Below, one piece after another: positions 49,312 through 58,668 of a stretch of DNA of 64,000 bases. How positions within the stretch are numbered: the first letter of the stretch is position 1; every line of letters starts with the position of its first letter. Both the position numbers and the translations under genes were made by a program. The notes under the pieces were generated by a model, which saw only the letters and a program-made list of their open reading frames with translations, did no database searches and was not told the DNA's origin. The DNA comes from Nonomuraea polychroma (lineage in GTDB: Bacteria > Actinomycetota > Actinomycetes > Streptosporangiales > Streptosporangiaceae), in NCBI RefSeq assembly GCF_004011505.1, contig NZ_SAUN01000001.1, forward strand, positions 6,971,501 to 7,035,500, written 5' to 3'.

Positions 49312-51764
49312 CGCTCTTCCGTCGTAGGGGAACTGGGCTCAGGGGATCCGCTCAGCTCCGGCTGGGAGGCGTCCTCACCGGCCCGGCGCCGGCGAGACTG
49401 CCTCTGGAACGCGCCGATCGTAGCGCTGGATCGGCTGGGCAGGTCGCGTACGGCCCAGGTCTCCTGGTCGGTCCGTTCATCCCTGTCCGCCGGGACTTTG
49501 AGCTCGGCGGCCAGGCTGGCCTGGCGCACCCGCTGGGGCAGCGGGGGGCGTTCGGACGACGGCGGTGCGTCGTCCGGATCCGGCGAGTCGGCGGGTGCTG
49601 CCGCGTACGCCATCGCGCGTCCCCTGGACCGGGTCGGCAACTGGCCGTCCTTCTGAGGCGGGCGGGGACCGGCCGTGGCTTCCTGCGAGCGGGGCGGCGA
49701 AGCGGGGGCATCCTGGGGGACCTCCCCCTCGGGGGGCGCCGCCGGCTTGGGCACGGCGCGAGGGCGGTCCACCACCAGCGCTTCCGGGAGCAGCACGATG
49801 ACACGGGTGCCGCCGAAGGCCGACGACCGCAGTTCGATCCGGAGGCCCAGGCTCGCGGAAAGCCGAGCGACCACGTACAGGCCGAGACGCACATCGTCGG
49901 CGTGGGTCATCACATCGAGCTGCGGCGGCGACTGCAGCAGGGCGTTGGCGGCGGCGTACTGCTCGGGTTCCATGCCGAGGCCGCGGTCCTCGATCTCCAC
50001 GGCGACGCCCCGGCTGACCGGCGCGGCCCGCACCTCGACAGGGGTGGGCGGCTTGGAGAAGGTGGTCGCGTTCTCCATGAGCTCCGCCAGGACATGGACC
50101 AGCGGTCCCACCGCGCGCTCGGCTATCCAGGGTTCGCCCTCGACATCGATCGAGATCCGGCGGTAGTCCTGGACCTCGCCCTGCGCGGCACGCAGGACAT
50201 CGAGCAGGTGTACGGGCTTGCGCCAGCGGCGCTGAGGCTGCCCGCCGCCGAGGATCACCAGGTTCTCCTCGTAGCGGCGCAGCCGCGCGGTGAGGTGGTC
50301 CAGGTCGAACAGGCCCTCCAGCACCTCGGGGTCCTCGTGCTGACGCTCCAGCTCGTCCAGCTTCTTCAGCTGAAGGCCGATGAGGATCTGGGTACGGCGG
50401 GCGATGCGCTGGAGCATGCGCTGGAAGCCACGGTGCTGTTCGGCCTGCCGCACGGCGGTGAGGACAGCGCTGCGGCTGGCCATGTTCAGGGCCTGCCCGA
50501 GCTCGCCGAGCTCGTCAGGGGTGGGCCGGAGCATGCGTACTTCCGCGTCCACGTTGACGTCCTCGCCCCGCTCCAGCCGGGCGACGACGTTGGGCAGCCG
50601 CTCCTGGAGTTCGTGGGCGGCCTGGCGCAGGTGGAGGATGCGCCGGCGGAGCGTGGCGGTGAGGCGCCAGCTGGTGAAGAACACCAGGCACAAGGCGAGC
50701 AGGCCCACGGTGGAGACGCTGATGAAGACCGTGAAGAGCATGTCGGCGTGGTCGTAGCCGATCGTGCGAACATTCTCGAATCGCACGTTGATGAGTTCCC
50801 GCAGCTCGCCGGTGACCGCGTCCACCGCGGAGCGCCACTCCGCGCTGTCGTCGCGGAGTGGCACCTGGTTGCCCTCGGAGCCGCTCCCTGAGGTGATCAC
50901 CCGCCCTTCCAGCGCGGTCATGGTTTCCCACGCCTTGCCGGCGGTCACCTTTCCGTACTGGGACTCGTTGCCCGTGAGAGCAGGAAGCACGCGGGACTGC
51001 ATGAGATGTTTCCTGGTGCCGATGGCGTCGGCGACCAGGCCGTACTCGTCCCTCGTCAGGCGCCCCGCCGCCCAGCCGCGGGCCAGAACGGCGTCTTCGC
51101 GGCCGATCGTTTCGACGACCCAATAAAGGTCGACCAGTGTCTGCGCCTGGTTGTTCACCTGGCCCTCGTCGGTGTTGCTGAGGGCGGTCAACACGCTGAG
51201 GTCTGACGCGAGGACTTCGCTGTAGTAGTCGAACGCCTTCTGCGCGCTGGACCAACCGGCGTCCACCGCCCGGCGCTGCTCGCCGAGGCGGCCGAGATCG
51301 TTTACAGTCCCGGCGATGGCGTCGACCAGCCCCTCCTGCCCGTTGGCGGGGTTCAGGGCTGCCAGGGGACGGAAGGCCTTCACGGCCTGGTCGGTCGCCG
51401 CGCGCTGCTTGGCAAGCTTGTCACGGGCCGTGCCACTGGGGTTGGCCTGCACCTCCGCGGTGAGCCGTCGCTCCTTGTCAAGGCTGAAGAACAGGTTGGC
51501 CGCGGGTCTGCCGGCGGTATCGGTGGCCAGATCCATCTGGGCCTTTTCCGCCCGCCACTGACCGGACAGCTGGAACATGCCCGAAGCCAGCAGTGGGGTG
51601 AAAGTCAGGCTCGGCACGAACACGACAATGAGCAACACGGTACGCAACGGAAGTCGGCGGGCACCGGTCAGTCGGCGCGGCCTGCCGCCGGTCGACCCCG
51701 TTGACCCATCCCCGTCGCCCATGCTCCCTGTCCGTCGTCGCCCGACTCCGCCCAATCCAGCCAC
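49308..51764 (-). CDS. cvnA: Conservon sensor histidine-kinase-like protein CvnA
   Basis: The 818-residue membrane protein has a first transmembrane helix at about residues 43-65, an extracellular nitrate/nitrite-sensor-like (NIT) domain of about 270 residues, a second helix near 342-366, a HAMP-like linker and a HATPase domain (ELMENATTFSKPPTPVEV with the N-box; EDRGLGM as G1; FGGTRVIVLLPEAL). A proline-rich tail follows. I see no clear phosphoacceptor His motif. The GTG at 51764 has GGAGGAG 12 nt upstream; an ATG at 51722 is an alternative. It starts the four-gene operon. Confidence 0.93.
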   Translation of the reverse strand: MAGLGGVGRRRTGSMGDGDGSTGSTGGRPRRLTGARRLPLRTVLLIVVFVPSLTFTPLLASGMFQLSGQWRAEKAQMDLATDTAGRPAANLFFSLDKERRLTAEVQANPSGTARDKLAKQRAATDQAVKAFRPLAALNPANGQEGLVDAIAGTVNDLGRLGEQRRAVDAGWSSAQKAFDYYSEVLASDLSVLTALSNTDEGQVNNQAQTLVDLYWVVETIGREDAVLARGWAAGRLTRDEYGLVADAIGTRKHLMQSRVLPALTGNESQYGKVTAGKAWETMTALEGRVITSGSGSEGNQVPLRDDSAEWRSAVDAVTGELRELINVRFENVRTIGYDHADMLFTVFISVSTVGLLALCLVFFTSWRLTATLRRRILHLRQAAHELQERLPNVVARLERGEDVNVDAEVRMLRPTPDELGELGQALNMASRSAVLTAVRQAEQHRGFQRMLQRIARRTQILIGLQLKKLDELERQHEDPEVLEGLFDLDHLTARLRRYEENLVILGGGQPQRRWRKPVHLLDVLRAAQGEVQDYRRISIDVEGEPWIAERAVGPLVHVLAELMENATTFSKPPTPVEVRAAPVSRGVAVEIEDRGLGMEPEQYAAANALLQSPPQLDVMTHADDVRLGLYVVARLSASLGLRIELRSSAFGGTRVIVLLPEALVVDRPRAVPKPAAPPEGEVPQDAPASPPRSQEATAGPRPPQKDGQLPTRSRGRAMAYAAAPADSPDPDDAPPSSERPPLPQRVRQASLAAELKVPADRDERTDQETWAVRDLPSRSSATIGAFQRQSRRRRAGEDASQPELSGSPEPSSPTTEER

Positions 51765-52332
51765 GTGCAGGACACTCTCCTCCGCCGATCGGTGAGTCCA
51801 TGACGAAAGTCGCCAAAGTAGGCGATTGGTGCCCGATAGTAGTCATGTGACAGGTGAGTCGAAAGCCCTTGGGCTTCGCCAGTCCCGGTTGCCGGTCGGC
51901 CATCTGCTCCGGCTGGGCGATGCGTTCGCCGACCGCAAGCCGTAGGACGTTGTGGGGGGCCTACGAGAAGGCCTCGCCCGGTAGCCCCGGGATGACCGAG
52001 AGGAAGAACTGGCGGATCGCGTACTCGACCTTCACGGAGTCGCGGTCGAAGAGCCACTGCGCCTGCAGCCCGTTGATGAGGGAGATGGTCATGGTTGCCA
52101 GGGTCCCGGGGTCGATCGATGCGCGCAGTCCGTGGCGCTCGGCAAGCGCGGTGAAGGTGTCCGCGTAGAAGCGGCGGAGGTTGCGGTAGCGCTCGGCGTA
52201 GTATCGCCGATGAGCGGCTGCTCGGGGTCGCCGACGCCTGCGCGCACGCCGGCGTCAACCCTCCGCTGGCGCTCGACACCAAACTCGACACCGCCGTCAT
52301 GGCACGCGCCGCGCGGAATGCACGACAGCCTT
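51765..52332. other. Gap between the conservon and the PucR-type gene
   Basis: Besides the TetR tail, the plus strand at about 52210-52344 reads DERLLGVADACAHAGVNPPL and ALDTKLDTAVMARAARNA, then stops. This looks like the end of an enzyme gene that I cannot name, converging on the pucR-type stop. No intact gene is present. The cvnA promoter should lie in 51765-51960. Confidence 0.5.
51961..52213 (-). pseudogene. C-terminal fragment of a TetR-family regulator
   Basis: The minus-strand frame ending with TAG at 51961 reads RYYAERYRNLRRFYADTFTA, then LATMTISLINGLQAQWLFDR and EYAIRQFFLSVIPGLPGEAF. This is the ligand-binding and dimerisation end of a TetR-type protein. The DNA-binding half and any start codon are missing. 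Confidence 0.7.
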
Positions 52333-53367
52333 TCAGGCATTGAGCAGCCGCCATGCGGTGAGGGCGAGCCTGGCCCGGATCAGTCCGGTGGGCTGGGTGA
52401 GGTCGATGCCCAGGGTCTTTCCGAGCTGTTCGAGTCGGCGGGCGACGCTGCTGTGGTGCAGGTGGAGAAGGTCAGCGGCCCGGCGTAGGGAGCCGGTCTC
52501 GCAGTAGGCGTCCAAAGTCTCCAGATCTTCTGGGGTGCCGGCCATGCGGGCGATCGCGGCCACGTCGGTGTTGTCGCGCGAGGCGTCCTGAGGTATCTCG
52601 GCGAGCAGCGCCAGCGAGCCCAGGTCGTCGTAGTGGACGACCGGCCGGCGTGGGGTGGTGAAGCGGAGGGCGGTGCGGGCTTCCCGCCAGGATCGGTCGG
52701 GGCTTTCGGCGGCGCCGATGCCCGCGCAGACGCTTGCCGGAAACCGGGCCGGGTCCACGGTGGTGGCCAGGATGACGCCCACGTCGGCGACCGGTGCCGC
52801 CTTCACCGGGCGGGCCGGGCAGATCAGGCCGCCGACCTGGTCGAGGGGAAGCTGCGACCGTACGGCGACGACGTGGACCGGGAGGTCGGCGGCGAAACCC
52901 AGCAGCCGTAACGCCCGGGCTCTGGCCGCCTCGTCGCTGTCGGAGCTGATCACCAGTTCGACGAGGGCGGGGTCGGCCATGGTGGTGCGGGCCGGGCCGT
53001 ACCGCTCGACGACCGCCGCGGCGGCGATGGCGAGCCGGTCCAGCACCACTTCGTCGAGCGGACTCGGCGTGCCAGGGCGTTCCAGCCACACCGTGCCGAT
53101 CTCCTCCTCATCGAGAGTGATCGGCGCCGTGGTGGACGCCGGTGCCGGCGGGGCGGACACCTCCCTGCCGTCGGGTGAGAAGCGGATCACCCGCCCCGTG
53201 CCATGGAGCCGGATCCCGGCCACGCACTCGGCCAGGCCCGCCGAGGCCCGGGCGAGCGCCGGCAGATCCACCCGCCGGCGCATCAGCGTGTCGTAGAACA
53301 TGACGACCCGGATCGCCCCTTCCACCTGCGAATCCAGGTGCGACAGCCGTACGGCCAGTGCCTCCAT
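52333..53367 (-). CDS. PucR-family transcriptional regulator
   Basis: The 344-residue protein has a variable N-terminal sensor region and a C-terminal PucR helix-turn-helix: LETLDAYCETGSLRRAADLL, HLHHSSVARRLEQLGKTLGI and the final TGLIRARLALTAWRLL. No upstream ribosome-binding site is visible before the ATG at 53367, and TACCTT lies about 6 nt upstream, so the transcript may be leaderless. It is divergent from the esterase/cupin pair and is their likely regulator. Confidence 0.87.
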   Translation of the reverse strand: MEALAVRLSHLDSQVEGAIRVVMFYDTLMRRRVDLPALARASAGLAECVAGIRLHGTGRVIRFSPDGREVSAPPAPASTTAPITLDEEEIGTVWLERPGTPSPLDEVVLDRLAIAAAAVVERYGPARTTMADPALVELVISSDSDEAARARALRLLGFAADLPVHVVAVRSQLPLDQVGGLICPARPVKAAPVADVGVILATTVDPARFPASVCAGIGAAESPDRSWREARTALRFTTPRRPVVHYDDLGSLALLAEIPQDASRDNTDVAAIARMAGTPEDLETLDAYCETGSLRRAADLLHLHHSSVARRLEQLGKTLGIDLTQPTGLIRARLALTAWRLLNA

Positions 53368-53462
53368 GGCAAAAAGGTATGCGACGATCGGCGCGCGATC
53401 CAGGCGGGATGCCCGACGCGTGGCGGATGATCTCGGGGGCGGCGGCCGTGAGGATGGCCGAC

Positions 53463-54359
53463 ATGGATCCCGAGCTGGAAGCATTCATCCCGTTGGTCCC
53501 CCGGGCCGAGCTAAGCGACCCGGTCACCGAGCGTAAGCACTTCGCCGACCTGGCCGCCGCGTTGCCGGCACCGGACACCTCGAACATGGAGATCGAGGAC
53601 CGCATGGTGCCCGCCGATCCGGACGTGGCGGTGCGGATCTATCGCCCGCACCAGGCGCAGGGCGCCATCGTCTGGATGCACGGCGGCGGATGGGTCATGG
53701 GCGACCGGGACACCGAGCACCCGTGGGCCGCCCGGCTGGCGGACGGCTCCGGCGCGGTGGTGATCTCGGTGGGCTACCGTCTGGCCCCCGAGCAGCCGTT
53801 CCCCGCCGCCCTGGACGACGTCTACGCCGTGCTGACCTGGGCAGCCGAGCACGCCGCCGAGCTCGGCATCGACCCGGAGCGGATCGCGGTCGGAGGCCAC
53901 AGTGCCGGTGGGCAGCTCGCGGCCGGGGTGGCGTTGCGGGCGCGCGATGAGCAAGGGCCGCCGATCCGCTTCCAGTTGCTCAACCAGCCCGCGCTCGACG
54001 ACCGGCAGGAGACGTGGTCGGCGCGGCACTTCACCGATACGCCCTGGATAAATCGCGACATCGTCACCGCAGGGTGGCGGCACTATCTGGGCTCGCAGCC
54101 CGCCACGCCGTACGCCGCCCCGGCGCGGGCCGCCGACCTGTCCGGTCTGCCCCCCGCGTACATCGGCACCGCGGAGTTCTGCCCGAACCGCGACGAAGAC
54201 ATCCACTACGCGCTGCGCCTGCTGCAGGCAGGCGTGTCCGTCGAACTGCACCAGTGGCCCGGCACCTTCCATGGGTCGCAGGCGCTGCTGTCCGCCGAGG
54301 TGTCCCAGCGGCAGATCGCCGAACTCGGCGCCGCCCTGCGCCGTGCCCTGGCCGACTGA
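53463..54359 (+). CDS. Alpha/beta hydrolase of the hormone-sensitive-lipase (HSL) type
   Basis: The 298-residue esterase has the HSL oxyanion motif VWMHGGGWVMGD, the nucleophile elbow VGGHSAGGQLAAG, Asp/Glu in the region CPNRDEDIHY and the catalytic His in WPGTFHGSQ. GYRLAPEQPFPAALDD is the typical family segment. The ATG at 53463 is 9 nt after GAGG and preferred to the ATG at 53454. No signal peptide. It hydrolyses short-chain esters by family; the natural substrate is unknown. The cupin gene follows 12 bp downstream. Confidence 0.9.
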   Translation: MDPELEAFIPLVPRAELSDPVTERKHFADLAAALPAPDTSNMEIEDRMVPADPDVAVRIYRPHQAQGAIVWMHGGGWVMGDRDTEHPWAARLADGSGAVVISVGYRLAPEQPFPAALDDVYAVLTWAAEHAAELGIDPERIAVGGHSAGGQLAAGVALRARDEQGPPIRFQLLNQPALDDRQETWSARHFTDTPWINRDIVTAGWRHYLGSQPATPYAAPARAADLSGLPPAYIGTAEFCPNRDEDIHYALRLLQAGVSVELHQWPGTFHGSQALLSAEVSQRQIAELGAALRRALAD

Positions 54360-54371
54360 GGTCGTCGCGGG

Positions 54372-54761
54372 ATGACTGTCACCCCGATCGATCTCTTCGC
54401 GTCCTCTATCCGCCTTCACCAGGGCGGCAGGATTCACGCCGGGAAAAGAACAGGGGACACCGACCAGGACGGCTGGCAGCTGACGGCCTTCCACGCGAAG
54501 ACCGACGCCGACGTCCACGCCGGACATTGGGAGGTCCACCCCGACGCCGAGGAGATCGTGTCCTGCCTCATCGGGAAGATACGCCTCTACCTCCGTCCCG
54601 AACATCCGGGACAAGAGGAGGAAGAGATCAGGCTGGTGGCCGGAACCGCTGCCATCGTCCCGCGCGGGCGATGGCACCGCATCGAGTTGGACATCCCCAG
54701 CAACATCATGGCCGTCACTCTGCCGCGTGGCAGCCGGCTGGAGAAGCGGGCCGAAGCCTAG
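54372..54761 (+). CDS. Cupin-domain protein
   Basis: The 129-residue single-domain cupin has the first motif around HAGHWEVHPDAEEIVSCLIG, where His and Glu residues can bind a metal, and the second motif VAGTAAIVPRGRWHRIELD with its His. The short spacing to the esterase gene suggests one transcript. Such small cupins act as isomerases, dioxygenases or ligand sensors; no specific assignment can be made. Confidence 0.83.
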   Translation: MTVTPIDLFASSIRLHQGGRIHAGKRTGDTDQDGWQLTAFHAKTDADVHAGHWEVHPDAEEIVSCLIGKIRLYLRPEHPGQEEEEIRLVAGTAAIVPRGRWHRIELDIPSNIMAVTLPRGSRLEKRAEA

Positions 54762-54805
54762 GCCGGACCCCCTCGAACCCTGTCCCCATCCACCATCGGC
54801 CCGGC

Positions 54806-54853
54806 CACGGGCCTGGTCGCGACGAGAATCACGGGCCTCGTCGCGACGCGATC
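54806..54853 (+). repeat. Two tandem 24-bp repeats before the ABC exporter pair
   Basis: Two adjacent 24-base units, both starting CACGGGCCT and sharing GTCGCGACG, match at 20 of 24 positions. They lie just upstream of the exporter start at 54871, between the cupin and ABC genes. They could be a regulator-binding array or a simple duplication. Confidence 0.6.
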
Positions 54854-54870
54854 GACGAAGACGGAGAGCG

Positions 54871-56700
54871 ATGACCACCACCGACCTTGCCCAGGCGAGG
54901 GAGCAGTCCGTACCACCACCGGCTGCCGATTCCGCTGCGGGGCAGAGCCTGGCAAAGCTGCTGCGCCCTTACGGATGGAGTTTCGCCGGCGTTGTGATCC
55001 TGCAGGTGATCGGCGCTGTCGCGGGTCTGGCGCCGCTGCTGGCGGTCGTCGAACTGGGCCGTGCTCTGTTGTCGCCCGGCCCGATCGATCACGGTCATGT
55101 CTGGACCGTCGTGATCGCGGGTGCGGCCGGCTTGTTCGTCCGGCTGCTGTTCGCGGCCGCGTCATCCGGAATCGGACATGTTCTCGACGGCCAGGTGCAA
55201 CTGACGTTTCGCCGGCAACTGGCCGCGCGACTGGGGCGCGTACCGATCGGCTGGTTCTCCCGGCGCCGGACCGGCGAGCTGGCAAAGGTGGTGGGCGAGG
55301 ACGTGAGTGCCGTGCACCCGTTCATCGCCCACACCCCCGGCGAGCTCGTCGCCGCGTTCGTGGTGCCGCTGGTTTCGCTGATCTACTTGTTCACCATTGA
55401 CTGGCGGCTCACGCTGATCACGCTGATACCGGTGGTGCTGGCAGTGGCACTTGTCCCCTTGATGATGACTCCGGCTCGGACACGCGAGCAGAAGGAGTTC
55501 GACGCGGCCATGGGACGGATCGCGAGTTCCGCCGTCGAGTTCGTCCAAGGGATCTCGGTGGTGAAGGCGTTCGGCGGATCCGGGCGCGCTCACCGCAAGT
55601 TCCTCACGGCCACAGACGATTTCGTCGGCACCTTCTTCCGGTGGGTGCGTGGCATGTCCGTGGTCGCCGCCGGGATGCAGCTGGCGCTGGCGCCGCCGTT
55701 CGTGCTGCTGGTCGTGCTGATCGGCGGTGCGGCTCTGATCGCCTCCGGTGGCATGGCCCCGGCGGACCTGCTGCCCTTCCTGCTCCTGGGACTGGGCCTG
55801 ACCGCTCCGGTGGCGGCCCTCGGCCACGGCTTCGACGACATGCAGGCCGCCCGGCGCGCGGTCGGCCGGATCCGGGACGTGCTCCAGGTGCGGCCGCTGC
55901 CGGAGCCTGCGCGTCCGGTCGCGCCACAGGGGCACCGGGTGGAACTGCGTGATGTTCGATTCGGATATAAAGCCGATCACGAGGTGCTGCGCGGGATCGA
56001 CCTGGTGCTGGAGCCGGGGACGGTCACCGCGGTCGTCGGGCCGTCGGGGAGCGGGAAGTCCACGCTGGTTCAGCTGTTGCCGCGGTTCTTCGACCCGACC
56101 CACGGCTCGGTCGTCCTTGGCGGTGTCGATCTGCGCGAGATCGGCAGCCAGGAGCTCTACCGGATGGTCTCCTTCGTCTTCCAGGACGTTCGCCTGCTGC
56201 GCGCCTCGGTCGCGGACAACATCGCGCTGGCGGTACCGCATGCCTCTCTCGATGACGTGGTCCGCGCCGCCCGGCTGGCGAACATTCATGATCGGATTCT
56301 CGAGCTGCCGCGCGGATACGAGTCGGTGATCGGGGAAGACGCCGGGCTGTCGGGTGGCGAGGCCCAGCGGATCTCGATCGCCCGCGCACTGCTCGCCGCC
56401 GCCCCCGTTCTGGTGCTCGACGAGGCGACCGCCTTCGTCGACCCGCAGACCGAGCAGGCGGTGCGCCGGGCCCTGGCGACGCTGGAGGGCGATCGGACGA
56501 TTCTGGTCATCGCCCATCGTCTGGAGACGGTCGCCGACGCCGACACCGTCGTGATGCTGGAGAACGGGTCGATCGTCGAGCGCGGCAGGCCCGCCGAGCT
56601 GCTGGCACAGAACGGGAAGTTCGCCGCGTTCTGGCGATCCCACCCGTCCGCGATCACCGGAACCCATGGTGGCGTACCGCAAGGAGACGAGCTGCGATGA
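54871..56700 (+). CDS. ABC exporter half (TMD-NBD fusion), siderophore-transport type
   Basis: The 609-residue protein has an N-terminal six-helix ABC_membrane domain (about 30-320) and a nucleotide-binding domain with Walker A VVGPSGSGKSTL, Q-loop FVFQDV, signature LSGGEAQR, Walker B VLVLDEATAF and a His switch in VIAHRLE. The sequence is IrtA/YbtP-like but lacks a siderophore-interaction domain. The ATG follows GGAGAG. Its stop overlaps the start of the partner gene, indicating a heterodimer. Iron-siderophore transport is inferred from the neighbouring Fec system. Confidence 0.9.
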   Translation: MTTTDLAQAREQSVPPPAADSAAGQSLAKLLRPYGWSFAGVVILQVIGAVAGLAPLLAVVELGRALLSPGPIDHGHVWTVVIAGAAGLFVRLLFAAASSGIGHVLDGQVQLTFRRQLAARLGRVPIGWFSRRRTGELAKVVGEDVSAVHPFIAHTPGELVAAFVVPLVSLIYLFTIDWRLTLITLIPVVLAVALVPLMMTPARTREQKEFDAAMGRIASSAVEFVQGISVVKAFGGSGRAHRKFLTATDDFVGTFFRWVRGMSVVAAGMQLALAPPFVLLVVLIGGAALIASGGMAPADLLPFLLLGLGLTAPVAALGHGFDDMQAARRAVGRIRDVLQVRPLPEPARPVAPQGHRVELRDVRFGYKADHEVLRGIDLVLEPGTVTAVVGPSGSGKSTLVQLLPRFFDPTHGSVVLGGVDLREIGSQELYRMVSFVFQDVRLLRASVADNIALAVPHASLDDVVRAARLANIHDRILELPRGYESVIGEDAGLSGGEAQRISIARALLAAAPVLVLDEATAFVDPQTEQAVRRALATLEGDRTILVIAHRLETVADADTVVMLENGSIVERGRPAELLAQNGKFAAFWRSHPSAITGTHGGVPQGDELR

Positions 56701-58412
56701 TTCGAATGCTGCTGCGCGTGCTGGGACGCGAGTACGCCCCGCCGGTGCGTCGCACCGTGGCCCTGATGACGACGACCGCGGTAGCCGAGGGTTTGTCCTA
56801 CGCACTGCTGGTTCCCGTGCTGCGGGCGCTGTTCGGGAGCACGCCCGGCGATGCCTGGACCTGGCTGATCGCCTTCGGAGCCGCGGTCGCGGTCTACGCG
56901 GCGCTGCGCTACAGCAGCGACTTGTCCGGTTTCCGCGTCGGGACCACGCTGTTGCGCGGCATGTATCACCGTCTCGGCGATCACCTGGCCCGATTGCCCC
57001 TCGGCTGGTACGGCAAAGGCCGCGTCGGGGAGGTGTCCGTCCTGGCCAGCCAGGGGGTCCTGCAGGCGATGGGCGTGATCGCGCATCTGCTGGCACCGTT
57101 CATCTCCGCCTGTGTGACTCCCCTGACGATCGTTGTCGTGATGCTGGCCTTCGATTGGCGCATGGGGCTGGCCGCGTTGGTCGCCGCACCCGTCGTGGCG
57201 GCGATCCAGATCTGGACGGGGCGCTCGATGGCCGCCACCGATGCGGAGCGCCACGAACGCGACCACGAGGCCACCGGGCGCGTCATCGAGTATCTCCAGG
57301 CCCAGCCGGTGCTGCGAGCCGGCGGCCGGACCCTCGAACGTTTCCTGTTGCTCGACGACTCGCTGCGGGAAGTCCAGCGCGCCTCCCGCCGTACTGTCTT
57401 GTCGGCGCTGCCCGGCGTCGTGGGCTTGACGCTCACGGTGCAGGTGGTGTTCACCGCGCTGTTGGCCCTGGGCGCCTATCTCGCGCTCGGCGGCGATATC
57501 GGCGCGGCAGAGGTTCTGGCGATCCTGGTGCTCGCCGCTCGCTGCGCCGATCCGCTGCTGTCGCTGTCTGATATCGGGGGCAAACTGCGCGGCGCACGTT
57601 CCGAGCTGGCCAGACTCGACACGGTGTTGCGCACCGAGCCGCTGCCGGAAGCTCGCCAACCGATCCAGCCGGAACGCCATGACCTGGAGTTCGAGTCCGT
57701 CACCTTCCAGCATGGCGACCGCACGGTGATCGACGACGTGTCATTGTCCGTGCCCGAGGGACAGCGGCTCGCCGTGGTCGGACCGTCGGGTGCGGGCAAG
57801 AGCACCTTGCTTCAGTTGCTCGCCCGGTTCTACGACGTGGACTCCGGCGTGGTGCGTGTGGGAGGTGTGGACGTACGCGCGATCAGCACTGAGGTGCTGA
57901 TGGAGAGGATCGCCATCGTCTTCCAGGATGTCTATCTCTTCGACGGCACGATCGAGGAGAACGTCCGTCTCGGCCGTCCCGACGCAGGCGTTGCCGAGGT
58001 GCGGGCGGCAGCGACCGCGGCGCGCTTGGACGAGGTGATCGAGCGACTGCCCGGCGGATGGGCGGCGAATGTCGGCGAGGGCGGCGCACTGCTGTCGGGG
58101 GGTGAGCGCCAGCGTGTCTCGATCGCTCGAGCGCTGCTGAAGAATGCGCCCATCGTCCTGCTGGACGAGGTGACCTCCGCACTGGACCCGGTGAACGAGG
58201 CGGCGGTTCACGAGGGCATCGAGCGCCTGATGGCGGGCCGGACGGTGGTGATGGTGGCGCATCGGCTGCGCACCGTCCAGCGCGCCGATCGCATCGTGTT
58301 CCTGGACGGCGGCCGGATCGTGGAAGAGGGCAGCCACGAGGACCTGCTGCGCCGCGGTGGCCGCTACGCCGATTTCTGGAACATTTCCCTGGCACCGGCG
58401 GCGAGTGAATGA
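56697..58412 (+). CDS. ABC exporter half, partner of the preceding gene
   Basis: The 571-residue IrtB/YbtQ-like protein has a six-helix transmembrane domain and an NBD with Walker A VVGPSGAGKSTL, Q-loop IVFQDVYLF, signature LLSGGERQRVSIARALLK, Walker B IVLLDEVTSALD and His switch MVAHRLR. Walker B ends in Glu, so both ATP sites look active. The ATGA overlap with the upstream gene fits a stoichiometric heterodimer. A strong terminator follows, so this pair is separate from the Fec operon. Confidence 0.9.
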   Translation: MIRMLLRVLGREYAPPVRRTVALMTTTAVAEGLSYALLVPVLRALFGSTPGDAWTWLIAFGAAVAVYAALRYSSDLSGFRVGTTLLRGMYHRLGDHLARLPLGWYGKGRVGEVSVLASQGVLQAMGVIAHLLAPFISACVTPLTIVVVMLAFDWRMGLAALVAAPVVAAIQIWTGRSMAATDAERHERDHEATGRVIEYLQAQPVLRAGGRTLERFLLLDDSLREVQRASRRTVLSALPGVVGLTLTVQVVFTALLALGAYLALGGDIGAAEVLAILVLAARCADPLLSLSDIGGKLRGARSELARLDTVLRTEPLPEARQPIQPERHDLEFESVTFQHGDRTVIDDVSLSVPEGQRLAVVGPSGAGKSTLLQLLARFYDVDSGVVRVGGVDVRAISTEVLMERIAIVFQDVYLFDGTIEENVRLGRPDAGVAEVRAAATAARLDEVIERLPGGWAANVGEGGALLSGGERQRVSIARALLKNAPIVLLDEVTSALDPVNEAAVHEGIERLMAGRTVVMVAHRLRTVQRADRIVFLDGGRIVEEGSHEDLLRRGGRYADFWNISLAPAASE

Positions 58413-58443
58413 GCCGGTAGCCGTTCGATCCAGTCCCGCCACG

Positions 58444-58487
58444 AAGAGAGCCCCTGACCTGCGTTCCTGCGGGTCAGGGGCTCTCTT
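58444..58487. terminator. Strong hairpin terminator after the ABC exporter pair
   Basis: A perfect 16-bp stem (AAGAGAGCCCCTGACC paired with its complement ending CTCTCTT) encloses a 12-nt loop. The short pyrimidine tail makes it the most typical terminator in the window. Confidence 0.85.
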
Positions 58488-58599
58488 CTGCTGCTCGGGG
58501 AAAGCGCGCACGCGACTGAAGCGTGCAGTGACATCCCCAAGGAGCTCAGCTCTCGGGCCCGGTGAGTCCGATCACACTCTTCTAGCCAAAAGACCCAAC

Positions 58600-58618
58600 T
58601 ATGGTTAGCCTTTCCTAA
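58600..58618. promoter_or_regulatory. IdeR/DmdR-type iron box upstream of the Fec operon
   Basis: The 19-mer TATGGTTAGCCTTTCCTAA agrees at 14 of 19 positions with the consensus TTAGGTTAGGCTAACCTAA. It lies about 50 bp before the binding-protein start, so an iron-loaded IdeR-type regulator should repress the operon. Confidence 0.75.
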
Positions 58619-58668
58619 CTGTTGAAACTTTTTGGTGGCTCACCCGACACGAGAATGGAAGCTCCACC

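Noticed and set aside
54806..54853. Possible CRISPR-like repeat
   Set aside because: Only two adjacent units with no spacers and no cas genes; a simple tandem duplication fits better.
55162..57096. 644-codon minus-strand frame opposite the ABC exporter genes
   Set aside because: No motifs, and both plus-strand genes show full Walker and signature motifs.
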